Translations under genes and position numbers: made by a program
Shown here: one piece after another, positions 39,661 through 47,334 of the stretch
How the letters are laid out: every line of letters starts with the position of its first letter
How positions within the stretch are numbered: the first letter of the stretch is position 1
Source of the DNA: Cupriavidus basilensis OR16
GTDB lineage: Bacteria > Pseudomonadota > Gammaproteobacteria > Burkholderiales > Burkholderiaceae
NCBI RefSeq assembly: GCF_000243095.1
Contig: NZ_AHJE01000060.1
Coordinates: forward strand, 1-54,702
Reading direction: 5' to 3'
Length of the DNA stretch: 54,702 nt
Notes under the pieces: model-generated
Told to the model about the DNA's origin: nothing
Database searches by the model: none
The model's input: the letters and a program-made list of their open reading frames with translations, nothing else

Positions 39661-39690
39661 TTTCGATATAATGTAGAAAATCTACAAGCA
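39661..39690 (+). promoter_or_regulatory. edd promoter with putative HexR operator 2
   Basis: TGTAGA-AAA-TCTACA at 39672-39686 overlaps the downstream end of a perfect -10 hexamer TATAAT (39667-39672). Binding here would block edd transcription. The -35 (about 39644) is weak. Confidence 0.8.
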
Positions 39691-39776
39691 ATAGTGCCAA
39701 CCGGCGCCCGCCGGCGCCCGCAAGTCCCCCAAGTCCTCCCGGATACGATCAGGCATCACGACCAGGAATTCCCCCA

Positions 39777-41663
39777 ATGTCAAAAGCCCTCCACGCCGAA
39801 GTCCACGCCGTCACCGAACGCGTGATCGCGCGCAGCCAGCGCAGCCGCGCCGCCTATCTCGCGCGCTGCGAACGCGCCCAGCAGGAGCTGGGCCCCTTGC
39901 GCGGGCTGTCCTGCGCCAACCTCGCGCACGGCCTGGCCGCGTTGCCGGCGCATGACAAGCTCAAGCTGCGGGTTGAGCATGCCGCTAACCTCGGCATCGT
40001 TACTGCGTACAACGACATGTTGTCGGCCCACCAGCCGTACGAGCGCTATCCCGGCGTGATCCGCGAAGCCGCGCGTGCCGTTGGCGCGGTGGCGCAGGTG
40101 GCGGGCGGGGTGCCGGCGATGTGCGACGGCATCACGCAGGGCAATGCCGGCATGGAACTGTCGCTGTTCTCGCGCGATGCCATTGCGATGGCCACGGCGG
40201 TCTCCTTGTCGCACAACACCTTCGATGCCGCGGTCATGCTTGGCGTGTGCGACAAGATCGTGCCGGGCCTGCTGATGGGCGCGCTGCAGTTCGGCCACCT
40301 GCCCGTGGTGTTCGTGCCGGCCGGGCCGATGTCGACGGGCCTGTCCAACAAGGAAAAGGCGCGCGTGCGCCAGCTTTACGCAACCGGTCAGGTGGGCCGA
40401 GACGCCCTGCTGGAGGCCGAGTGCGAGGCCTATCACGGCGCCGGCACCTGCACCTTCTACGGCACCGCCAACAGCAACCAGTTCCTGATGGAAATCATGG
40501 GCCTGCATATGCCGGGCGCGGCCTTCGTGCATCCGGACAGCGGCTTGCGCGATGCGCTCACCGCCGCCGCCGCGCAGCGCGCGCTGGCCTTGACGGCGCG
40601 GGGCGGGGACTACCTGCCGCTGGCGCGCATCGTGGACGAGCGCGCGGTGATCAACGCCGTGGTCGGCCTGCTGGCCACGGGGGGCTCGACCAACCACACC
40701 ATCCACCTGGTGGCGATGGCGCGCGCCGCGGGCATCCTCATCGACTGGGACGATTTCGACCGCCTCTCGCGCATCACGCCGCTGCTCGCGCGTGTCTATC
40801 CCAACGGCTCGGCCGATGTGAATCACTTCCACGCCGCAGGCGGCGTGGCCTACGTGATTCGCCAGTTGCTCACCGCTGGCTTGCTGCACGAGGACGTGGA
40901 GACCGTGGTCGGGCGTGGCCTGGCCCGCTACACGCAAGAACCCGTGATGATCGATGGCGTGCTGCAGTGGCGCGACGGCGCCGCTGTCAGCGGCGATGCC
41001 ACGGTTCTGGCGACCGCAGCCGAGCCGTTCTCCGCCGAGGGCGGATTGCGCTTGCTCCAGGGCAATCTTGGCCGCGGCATGATCAAGGTTTCCGCGGTGG
41101 CGCACGAACATCGGGTGGTGGAAGCACCGGCACGCGTATTCGACTCCCAGGAAGGTTTGCAGGCTGCATTTGAAGCCGGCGAATTCACGGGCGACATGAT
41201 CGCGGTCGTGCGTTTCCAGGGGCCGAACGCCAACGGCATGCCCGAACTGCACCGTCTCACCCCGGTGCTGGGCTCGCTGCAGGACGCCGGCCACAAGGTC
41301 GCGCTGGTGACCGATGGCCGCATGTCCGGCGCCTCCGGCAAGGTGCCTGCGGTTATCCATGTGGGGCCTGAGGCACTTGCGGGCGGCCCGCTGGCGCGCG
41401 TGCGCGACGGCGACCGGATTCGCGTGGACGCGGTGGCGGGCACGCTGGAATGGCTCGGCGGCGCCAATGGCGACGGTGACCTGGCGACGCGTCCTTCGGC
41501 TGTGCTGCCGGAGGACACGTTTACGAGTTTCAGCGTCGGCCGGGGCCTGTTCGGGCTGTTCCGCCGCAACGCGCGGGTCGCGGAGGAGGGCGGCAGCGCG
41601 CTGGACCTGTCCGAGGCCGACGCGCCCGGCGCTGTCCAAACGGGCGCGGCCGTCGCACAATAG
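39777..41663 (+). CDS. edd: 6-Phosphogluconate dehydratase
   Basis: Converts 6-phosphogluconate to KDPG, the first dedicated step of the Entner-Doudoroff pathway. 628 residues, complete. Ilv/Edd-family Fe-S ligand regions are seen: AYNDMLSAHQPYE early, the VPAMCDGITQGNAGMELSLF stretch, SLSHNTFDAAVMLGVCDKIV and TGGSTNHTIHLVAMARAAGI. The late VTDGRMSGASGKVPAVIH is also canonical. Divergent from its regulator hexR and followed by gntK 188 bp later. Confidence 0.95.
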   Translation: MSKALHAEVHAVTERVIARSQRSRAAYLARCERAQQELGPLRGLSCANLAHGLAALPAHDKLKLRVEHAANLGIVTAYNDMLSAHQPYERYPGVIREAARAVGAVAQVAGGVPAMCDGITQGNAGMELSLFSRDAIAMATAVSLSHNTFDAAVMLGVCDKIVPGLLMGALQFGHLPVVFVPAGPMSTGLSNKEKARVRQLYATGQVGRDALLEAECEAYHGAGTCTFYGTANSNQFLMEIMGLHMPGAAFVHPDSGLRDALTAAAAQRALALTARGGDYLPLARIVDERAVINAVVGLLATGGSTNHTIHLVAMARAAGILIDWDDFDRLSRITPLLARVYPNGSADVNHFHAAGGVAYVIRQLLTAGLLHEDVETVVGRGLARYTQEPVMIDGVLQWRDGAAVSGDATVLATAAEPFSAEGGLRLLQGNLGRGMIKVSAVAHEHRVVEAPARVFDSQEGLQAAFEAGEFTGDMIAVVRFQGPNANGMPELHRLTPVLGSLQDAGHKVALVTDGRMSGASGKVPAVIHVGPEALAGGPLARVRDGDRIRVDAVAGTLEWLGGANGDGDLATRPSAVLPEDTFTSFSVGRGLFGLFRRNARVAEEGGSALDLSEADAPGAVQTGAAVAQ

Positions 41664-41851
41664 GCGGCGCCCCTTAATTTTGTGTCATTTGTGTCCCCGG
41701 CAGCCGACGGCTGGCGGGGGCGACCCCGAGCCGGCCCATGCGGGTCCTATCATGGCTTCATGGCTGAACGCTTCCGGAGCCGACCGGCGGCCGGTGCGGG
41801 GACTACCGACAAGGATGGGAAAACCATCCGCACATGATCGTTGGAGCAGAC

Positions 41852-42361
41852 ATGATCTACATCCTGATGGGCGTTTCCGGCAGCGGAAAGACCACGGTCG
41901 GCCAACTGCTGGCCAAGACCTTGCAATGCGGCTTCCACGACGCCGATGAGTTCCACAGCGCCGCCAACAAGGCGAAGATGCACAACGGCATCCCGCTGAC
42001 CGACGAAGATCGCTGGCCCTGGCTGGCCGCGATGCGCGCGGCGATCGACGCGGCCCGCGCCGAAGGGCGCACCCACGTGTTTACCTGTTCCGCGCTGCGC
42101 CAGACCTACCGCGACCGCCTGACGCCGCCCGATGGCGGCGTGACCTTCGTCTACATGAAGGGCGACGCCGCCGTCATCGGCGGCCGGCTAGCCGAGCGCA
42201 GCGATCACTTCTTCAATCCTGACCTGTTGCAGAGCCAGTTCGAAACGCTGGAGGAGCCGTGCGATGCCCTGGTGCTCGATATCCGCCAGACGCCGGAAGC
42301 GCTTGTGCAGCGCGTCCTGGCCGAAGTGCCGTCGCAAAAGGGCGCGGCGATTGCCCGCTAG
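41852..42361 (+). CDS. gntK: Gluconokinase
   Basis: Phosphorylates gluconate to 6-phosphogluconate, the substrate of the neighbouring edd enzyme. 169 residues from ATG 41852, with a TTGGAGCA ribosome binding site; an in-frame ATG 6 codons upstream is less likely. P-loop GVSGSGKTT (7-15), DADEFHSAANKAKMHNGIPL, CSALRQTYRDRL and NPDLLQSQFETLEEP are diagnostic of the GntK family. The 264-bp region after it (42362-42625) contains only the short inverted repeat at 42459-42471 and the leader of the ATP-grasp operon. Confidence 0.94.
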   Translation: MIYILMGVSGSGKTTVGQLLAKTLQCGFHDADEFHSAANKAKMHNGIPLTDEDRWPWLAAMRAAIDAARAEGRTHVFTCSALRQTYRDRLTPPDGGVTFVYMKGDAAVIGGRLAERSDHFFNPDLLQSQFETLEEPCDALVLDIRQTPEALVQRVLAEVPSQKGAAIAR

Positions 42362-42458
42362 GGCAATGCCGATGCCAGTCCGGAGCCAGGGCTGGCAAAC
42401 ATCTTGCTTAATCCATGTTTGATGGCGCGAATGCTTGCCGCTTGCGGCTTTCGCAGTC

Positions 42459-42471
42459 ATAGGTATCCTAT
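42459..42471. repeat. Short palindrome upstream of the ATP-grasp operon
   Basis: ATAGG-TAT-CCTAT, 155 bp before the ATP-grasp start. A possible operator; at 13 bp it could be chance. Confidence 0.3.
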
Positions 42472-42625
42472 AGGGACAGCACTTCGAAGCATGACGAGAC
42501 GGTCCGCGGCCAACCCGCCGGGCCTCGGGTGGTGATCTCAAGGTGCTGTGCCGGGAACAACAAGCCAATCAAAACGGGACAGCCGGCAGTTTGGGCGGCA
42601 CCCAAATCATGGGGGAACGGCCATC

Positions 42626-43924
42626 ATGGCGGCGCGGTTTTTCGACGAGATGCTCGATTGGCAAGATGGCGTGGCGGCAGCAATCCACGCGGGAGAGTCC
42701 CTGCCGGCAGGTGCCGTGCGGGGGCATTACAAGCAGTTCGCGGATTGGTTGGCGCGCCAGTCCGAAGGCACTATGGACAACAAGCGCGCCGAAGCGGATC
42801 TCATCTTCCGGCGCGTGGGCATCACGTTCGCCGTGTACGGTGAAAAACCCCCCGACCAGATCTATAACAACGCGCAGTACCGCCCCGAGATGCTCGGCAT
42901 CGACGTGCCCCGCGATATCTACGCCCACGTGGCCGGCATCGACGTGGTGCGCGCAGGCGAGGGTGAGTTCTACGTGCTGGAAGACAACCTGCGCGTGCCC
43001 TCCGGCGTGTCCTACATGCTGGAGAACCGCAAGATGATGATGCGGTTGTTCCCGGACCTGTTCGCGCGCAACCGCGTGGCGCCGGTCGCCCACTATCCCG
43101 ACCTGCTGCTCGACATGCTGCGCGGCGTCTCGCCGCAGAACATCGCCGATCCCACGGTGGTGGTGCTCACGCCCGGCATGTACAACTCCGCCTACTTCGA
43201 GCATGCCTTCCTGGCCCAGCAGATGGGCGTGGAACTGGTCGAGGGCAGCGACCTGTTCGTGCAGGACGATCACCTCTACATGCGCACCACCCAGGGCCCG
43301 CAGCGCATCGACGTGATCTACCGCCGGGTCGACGACGACTTCCTCGACCCGCTGGTGTTCCGCTCGGATTCCACACTGGGCGCGGCGGGCCTGCTCTCGG
43401 TCTATCGTGCCGGCAATGTCACCATCTGCAACGCCATTGGCACGGGCGTGGCCGACGACAAGTCGATCTATCCCTACGTGCCCGACATGATCCGCTTCTA
43501 CCTCGGCGAGGAAGCGATCCTCAACAATGTGCCGACGTACATGTGCCGCCGCCCGGACGACCTGCAGTACGTGCTGGACCACATGGGCGAACTGGTGGTC
43601 AAGGAAACCCACGGTGCTGGCGGCTACGGCATGCTGGTGGGGCCCGCCGCCACGCGCGCGGAGATCGACACGTTCCGCGAGGTCGTGCGCGCGCGTCCCG
43701 AGCAGTACATCGCGCAGCCCACGCTGGCGCTGTCCACCTGCCCGACGTATGTCGAGTCGGGGATCGCGCCGCGCCACATCGACCTGCGTCCGTTCGTGCT
43801 GTCCGGCAGGGACGTGCGCATGGTGCCGGGCGGGCTGACCCGCGTGGCGCTGCGCGAAGGCTCGCTGGTGGTCAACTCCTCGCAGGGCGGGGGCACCAAG
43901 GACACCTGGGTGCTGGAGCGCTGA
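42626..43924 (+). CDS. Circularly permuted ATP-grasp protein with in-frame internal deletion
   Basis: Member of the CP-ATP-grasp type 1 family, predicted to form amide/peptide bonds. 432 residues here; relatives have about 480. The N-terminus (HYKQFADWLARQSEGTMDNK, RRVGITFAVYGE) is followed at residue 73-75 by KPPDQIYNNAQYRPEMLGID. About 50 residues that normally lie between (a region ending in -AGxxPxxQ) are missing, in frame. The rest is canonical: EFYVLEDNLRVPSGVSYMLE, RRVDDDFLDPLVFRSDSTLG, VVKETHGAGGYGMLVGPAAT, and the C-terminal VVNSSQGGGTKDTWVL. First gene of the alpha-E/transglutaminase/Anbu operon. Confidence 0.88.
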   Translation: MAARFFDEMLDWQDGVAAAIHAGESLPAGAVRGHYKQFADWLARQSEGTMDNKRAEADLIFRRVGITFAVYGEKPPDQIYNNAQYRPEMLGIDVPRDIYAHVAGIDVVRAGEGEFYVLEDNLRVPSGVSYMLENRKMMMRLFPDLFARNRVAPVAHYPDLLLDMLRGVSPQNIADPTVVVLTPGMYNSAYFEHAFLAQQMGVELVEGSDLFVQDDHLYMRTTQGPQRIDVIYRRVDDDFLDPLVFRSDSTLGAAGLLSVYRAGNVTICNAIGTGVADDKSIYPYVPDMIRFYLGEEAILNNVPTYMCRRPDDLQYVLDHMGELVVKETHGAGGYGMLVGPAATRAEIDTFREVVRARPEQYIAQPTLALSTCPTYVESGIAPRHIDLRPFVLSGRDVRMVPGGLTRVALREGSLVVNSSQGGGTKDTWVLER

Positions 43925-44020
43925 CGCGCGGGGCACGCAAGGGTTTGTTTGTGATTCCCGCGCTGGCCGCCGCGTTGCCGGCGGCGCGCGGGCGAACAGC
44001 GCCGTACGAGGGGACTGACC

Positions 44021-44974
44021 ATGCTTAGCCGCACCGCCGACCATCTGTTCTGGATGGCGCGCTATACCGAACGCGCGGAGAATACCGCGCGCATGCTGGA
44101 CGTGAACTACCAGACTTCGCTGCTGCCGCAATCCGCGGAAGTGGCGGAGCAAGGCTGGTGGGCCATGCTCGATATCTCCGAGTTGACCACGGTGTTCGAC
44201 GAGAAGTATGGCCTGCTCACGCGCGACGACGTGATCGATTTCATGGTGCGCGACATGACCAATGTCTCGTCCATCATGAGTTGCCTGCGCGCGGCCCGCG
44301 AGAACGCCCGCGCGGTGCGCGGCTCGCTGACCACCGAAGTGTGGGAGACCATCAACACCACCTGGCTCGACGTGCAGCGCATGATCGCCGACGGCGTGCT
44401 GGCCGACGATCCTTCGCAGTTCTTCGAGTGGGTCAAGTTCCGCTCCCACCTGGCCCGCGGCGTGCAGTTCGGCACCATGCTCAAGGACGATGCCTTCCAC
44501 TTCATGCGGCTGGGCACCTTCCTGGAGCGCGCCGACAATACCGCGCGGATCCTGGACGTGAAGTTCCAGGCCAGCACCGTCGACGACAGCGATCCCAATC
44601 GCGATGCCAACGATTTCTATCACTGGGCGGCGGTCTTGCGCTCGGTGTCGGGCTTCGAGGTCTACCGCAAGGTCTATCGCACCGTGATCACTCCCGAGCG
44701 CGTGGCCGAACTGCTGGTGCTGCGCCCCGACATGCCGCGTTCGCTGGTGTCGAGCATGGACGAGGTGGTGTCGATCCTGGCGCTGGTGGGCAACCAGCAT
44801 TCTTCGGAGACCGAGCGCCAGGCTGGTAAACTCCACGCCGATTTGAAATATGCGCGCATCGACGACATCTTCGCCGTCGGGCTGCATGCTTTCCTGACCA
44901 GTTTCCTGGAGCGCATCGGCGACCTTGGCAACGGCATCAGCCGGGATTTCCTCGTGCCGTTGCTGGCTGCCTGA
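44021..44974 (+). CDS. Alpha-E domain protein
   Basis: A 317-residue all-helical protein of the alpha-E (DUF403) family, full length. It begins MLSRTADHLFWMARYTERAE and repeats the R-x-x-N-T-A-R-x-L-D-V pattern later (FLERADNTARILDVKFQAST). Alpha-E proteins are consistently encoded with CP-ATP-grasp enzymes; a role in the same peptide-forming or tagging chemistry is predicted, not proven. Soluble; no metal or catalytic motif is certain. 96 bp after the ATP-grasp gene. Confidence 0.9.
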   Translation: MLSRTADHLFWMARYTERAENTARMLDVNYQTSLLPQSAEVAEQGWWAMLDISELTTVFDEKYGLLTRDDVIDFMVRDMTNVSSIMSCLRAARENARAVRGSLTTEVWETINTTWLDVQRMIADGVLADDPSQFFEWVKFRSHLARGVQFGTMLKDDAFHFMRLGTFLERADNTARILDVKFQASTVDDSDPNRDANDFYHWAAVLRSVSGFEVYRKVYRTVITPERVAELLVLRPDMPRSLVSSMDEVVSILALVGNQHSSETERQAGKLHADLKYARIDDIFAVGLHAFLTSFLERIGDLGNGISRDFLVPLLAA

Positions 44975-45013
44975 CCTATATGAAGTGGGGGGTCGTGCCG
45001 GCCTCGCCACATC

Positions 45014-45838
45014 ATGAAATACAAGATTCACCACAAAACCGTCTACCGTTACGCCGAGCCGGTCCGGCGCAGCGTGCACGAACTGCGGCTCGCGCCGCGT
45101 TCGGGCCCGCTGCAGGCCGTGCAGGAATGGCAGTTGTCCGTGCCCGGCAACCTGTCCGAGGCGCGTGACGGCTTCGGCAATATCGTGCACAGCTTTACCG
45201 TGGCCGGGCCAGCACATACGCTGGTGATCGAGGCCAGCGGCGTGGTCGACGTGACGCCGCCGACGCAGGCGCAGGGGCCGTTATTCTGCGACGCGCCGCC
45301 TGCCGGCGAGGCGCGCGTGTCGCCGCTGTACTACCTTGGCGGTACACCGCTGACCGCCGCCAAGCCGGACATGGTGCGTTTTGCCGCACCGTACCTGGCG
45401 GCGGGGGCGTCGGTGCCCGCGCTGCTGGCGCTGGCCAGCGCCATTGCCGGGCGGGTGCGCTACCAGGCAGATAGCACGGACGTGGGCACGACGGCCAGCG
45501 ATGCATTCGCGCTGGGCAGCGGGGTTTGCCAGGACCAGGCGCAGGTGATGGTGGCATGCTGCCGCGCCCTGGGCGTGCCGGCGCGCTACGTCAGTGGCTA
45601 TTTCTATGATCCGGCGGCATTGGAGCTTGCCAGCCACGCCTGGGCCGATGTCTGCGTGGATGCCGGCAACGCGTTGTGGTGCAGCATCGACGTGACCCAC
45701 GGCTGCCTGAGCGACGCGCGCCATATCCGGCTGGCGGTCGGGCGCGACTATCGCATGGCCGCGCCGGTGCGCGGGGTTCGCGAAGGCGGCAGCGGCGAGC
45801 AACTGGCGGTCGAGATTGCCATTGCACCGCTGCAGTGA
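45014..45838 (+). CDS. Transglutaminase-like cysteine protease of the ATP-grasp/alpha-E operon
   Basis: A 274-residue protein with an N-terminal bacterial transglutaminase beta domain (KIHHKTVYRYAEPVRRSVHE) and a C-terminal papain-like core. The catalytic triad is Cys172 (GVCQDQAQVMVACCRALGVP), His208 (LASHAWADV) and Asp226 (CSIDVTHG). It is complete and starts 39 bp after alpha-E. In this operon type it is thought to cleave or form isopeptide bonds in the tag chemistry; that is literature inference. Cytoplasmic, no signal peptide. Confidence 0.9.
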   Translation: MKYKIHHKTVYRYAEPVRRSVHELRLAPRSGPLQAVQEWQLSVPGNLSEARDGFGNIVHSFTVAGPAHTLVIEASGVVDVTPPTQAQGPLFCDAPPAGEARVSPLYYLGGTPLTAAKPDMVRFAAPYLAAGASVPALLALASAIAGRVRYQADSTDVGTTASDAFALGSGVCQDQAQVMVACCRALGVPARYVSGYFYDPAALELASHAWADVCVDAGNALWCSIDVTHGCLSDARHIRLAVGRDYRMAAPVRGVREGGSGEQLAVEIAIAPLQ

Positions 45839-45975
45839 GTGAAGTGGTGCGTCGCGCACCAAGATCGGGCGCACCCCAAGGGTTCCGGGCGTACTGGCGC
45901 GGCGCTAGAATGCGGCCTTGACCCGGGCGGCAAGCTAGGCGATGCGCCGGGCATGAATGTGCACCATAACAAGAC

Positions 45976-46341
45976 AAGCCCATCATCGATCGCGTGGTGG
46001 AGCCCACGCTGCCGCTGGGCGAGGCCGCCAAGTGCGCGCTGATCTCCATGGACTCCACGCTGAAGTCGAATATCTCGGTGGGCCTGCCGCTGGACCTGCT
46101 GGTCTACGAGGGCGACTCGCTGCGCGTGACCCGCTTCGTCAATATTGACGAGAAGAACGCCTACTTCCGCATGATCCGCGATACCTGGGGGCAACGCTTG
46201 CGCCAGGTCTTCGGCGAGATCAATGATCCGGAATGGGACGCCGCCGCGCCGGCCGAGTTTCCGCTGGCGCGCCAGGGCGATGGCGACCGTTGGGGCCAGC
46301 CCGTGCGCGCCACGCGCGAACGTGCCGGCACGCAGGATTAA
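45976..46341 (+). pseudogene. Proteasome-like Anbu-type peptidase, N-terminal two-thirds missing
   Basis: The last about 120 residues of the bacterial proteasome homologue (Anbu) family: KPIIDRVVEPTLPLGEAAKC, then ALISMDSTLKSNISVGLPLD and LLVYEGDSLRVTRFVNIDEK. In relatives the gene is about 240-280 codons and begins with the catalytic Thr/Ser-containing beta-subunit fold. Here coding starts abruptly at 45976 after AACAAGACA; no Thr1 segment is seen upstream, where only a short leader with a TAGAAT element (45906-45911) remains. Downstream of the transglutaminase gene, as expected. Without the active site it cannot be a protease. Confidence 0.82.
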
Positions 46342-46363
46342 AGGGCGCACGGCGAATACCCCT

Positions 46364-47185
46364 ATGCGCGATATCCTGCATTTTTCGCATGCCAACGGCT
46401 TTCCCGTCAGCACCTACCGCAAGCTGTTCGGAACGCTGGAAGACGATTTCGAGATTCGCGCCGTCGACCGCTATGGTCACGACCCGAAATTCCCGGTCAC
46501 GCGCGAGTGGCCGCACCTGGTCGATGAGCTGCTGGCTTCGGTCGAGCAGAAGTACCGCGAGCCGGTGTGGCTGGTGGGGCATTCGCTTGGGGGCTTCCTG
46601 TCGCTGATGGCGGCGCTGCGCCGCCCGCAGTGGGTGCGCGGTGTGGTGATGCTGGATTCGCCCGTGATTGCCGGGTGGCGCGCCACCTTGCTCAGGGCCG
46701 GCCAGCGCTTTGGCCTGGATGAGCGGCCCAGCCCGGCTGCGGCGACGCGGCGGCGCCGCACGCACTGGCCGGATACCGAGGCGGTCTGGGAACATTTCCG
46801 CACCAAGCCGGTGTTTGCGTCGTGGGACGAGGAAGTGCTGCGCGACTATGCGATGCATGGCACGGAGCCGACCGGCAACGACGCCGAGCGCCGCCTGCGC
46901 TTCGAGCGCGAGATCGAGTACCAGATCTATCGCACGCTGCCCACCAGCCTGGGCGCGCGCGTGGCGCGCGGTGCGCCGGTGCCGGTCAGCTTTGTCGCCG
47001 GCACGCGTTCGCGCGAAGTACGGCAATGCGGGCTCGGCGCCACGCGTAAGCTGGTGGGCGAACGCCTGCGCTTTATCGAAGGCGGGCATTTGTACCCGAT
47101 GGAGCGGCCCGGCCAGACGGCCGGGCTGATTTGCGATCTCGTCGGACAAATGCGAGGTGATTCGCCTGCTGGCGCGCGTGCGTAG
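46364..47185 (+). CDS. Alpha/beta hydrolase
   Basis: A 273-residue cytoplasmic hydrolase. The nucleophile elbow GHSLGG is in EPVWLVGHSLGGFLSLMAAL, the late GGHLYPMERP supplies the catalytic His and the N-terminal SHANGFPVSTYRKLF is the oxyanion region. The ATG at 46364 (MRDILHFSHA) is preferred to a longer upstream frame that overlaps the Anbu remnant. The substrate is unknown. It is 22 bp after the remnant, so it may belong to the operon or only be a neighbour. Confidence 0.88.
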   Translation: MRDILHFSHANGFPVSTYRKLFGTLEDDFEIRAVDRYGHDPKFPVTREWPHLVDELLASVEQKYREPVWLVGHSLGGFLSLMAALRRPQWVRGVVMLDSPVIAGWRATLLRAGQRFGLDERPSPAAATRRRRTHWPDTEAVWEHFRTKPVFASWDEEVLRDYAMHGTEPTGNDAERRLRFEREIEYQIYRTLPTSLGARVARGAPVPVSFVAGTRSREVRQCGLGATRKLVGERLRFIEGGHLYPMERPGQTAGLICDLVGQMRGDSPAGARA

Positions 47186-47334
47186 CCAGGCTAGGATAGG
47201 GTAGCGCTGGGGACGTCGGCATGAAGCGGCGAATGCGTCTCAGCGGCTATCGGGCAAGGCGACTTGTCGCAAATGCGGCGCTGCAGCAGGCGGCCTCTCA
47301 TGTATAATCCCGATTTCCCCGGCAAGCTCGGTTT

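Noticed and set aside
42569..45217. 882-codon open frame on the minus strand
   Set aside because: It is antisense to intact ATP-grasp, alpha-E and transglutaminase genes; high GC keeps the complementary frame open, and its translation has shadow-type composition (His/Arg/Gln/Ala-rich) without motifs.
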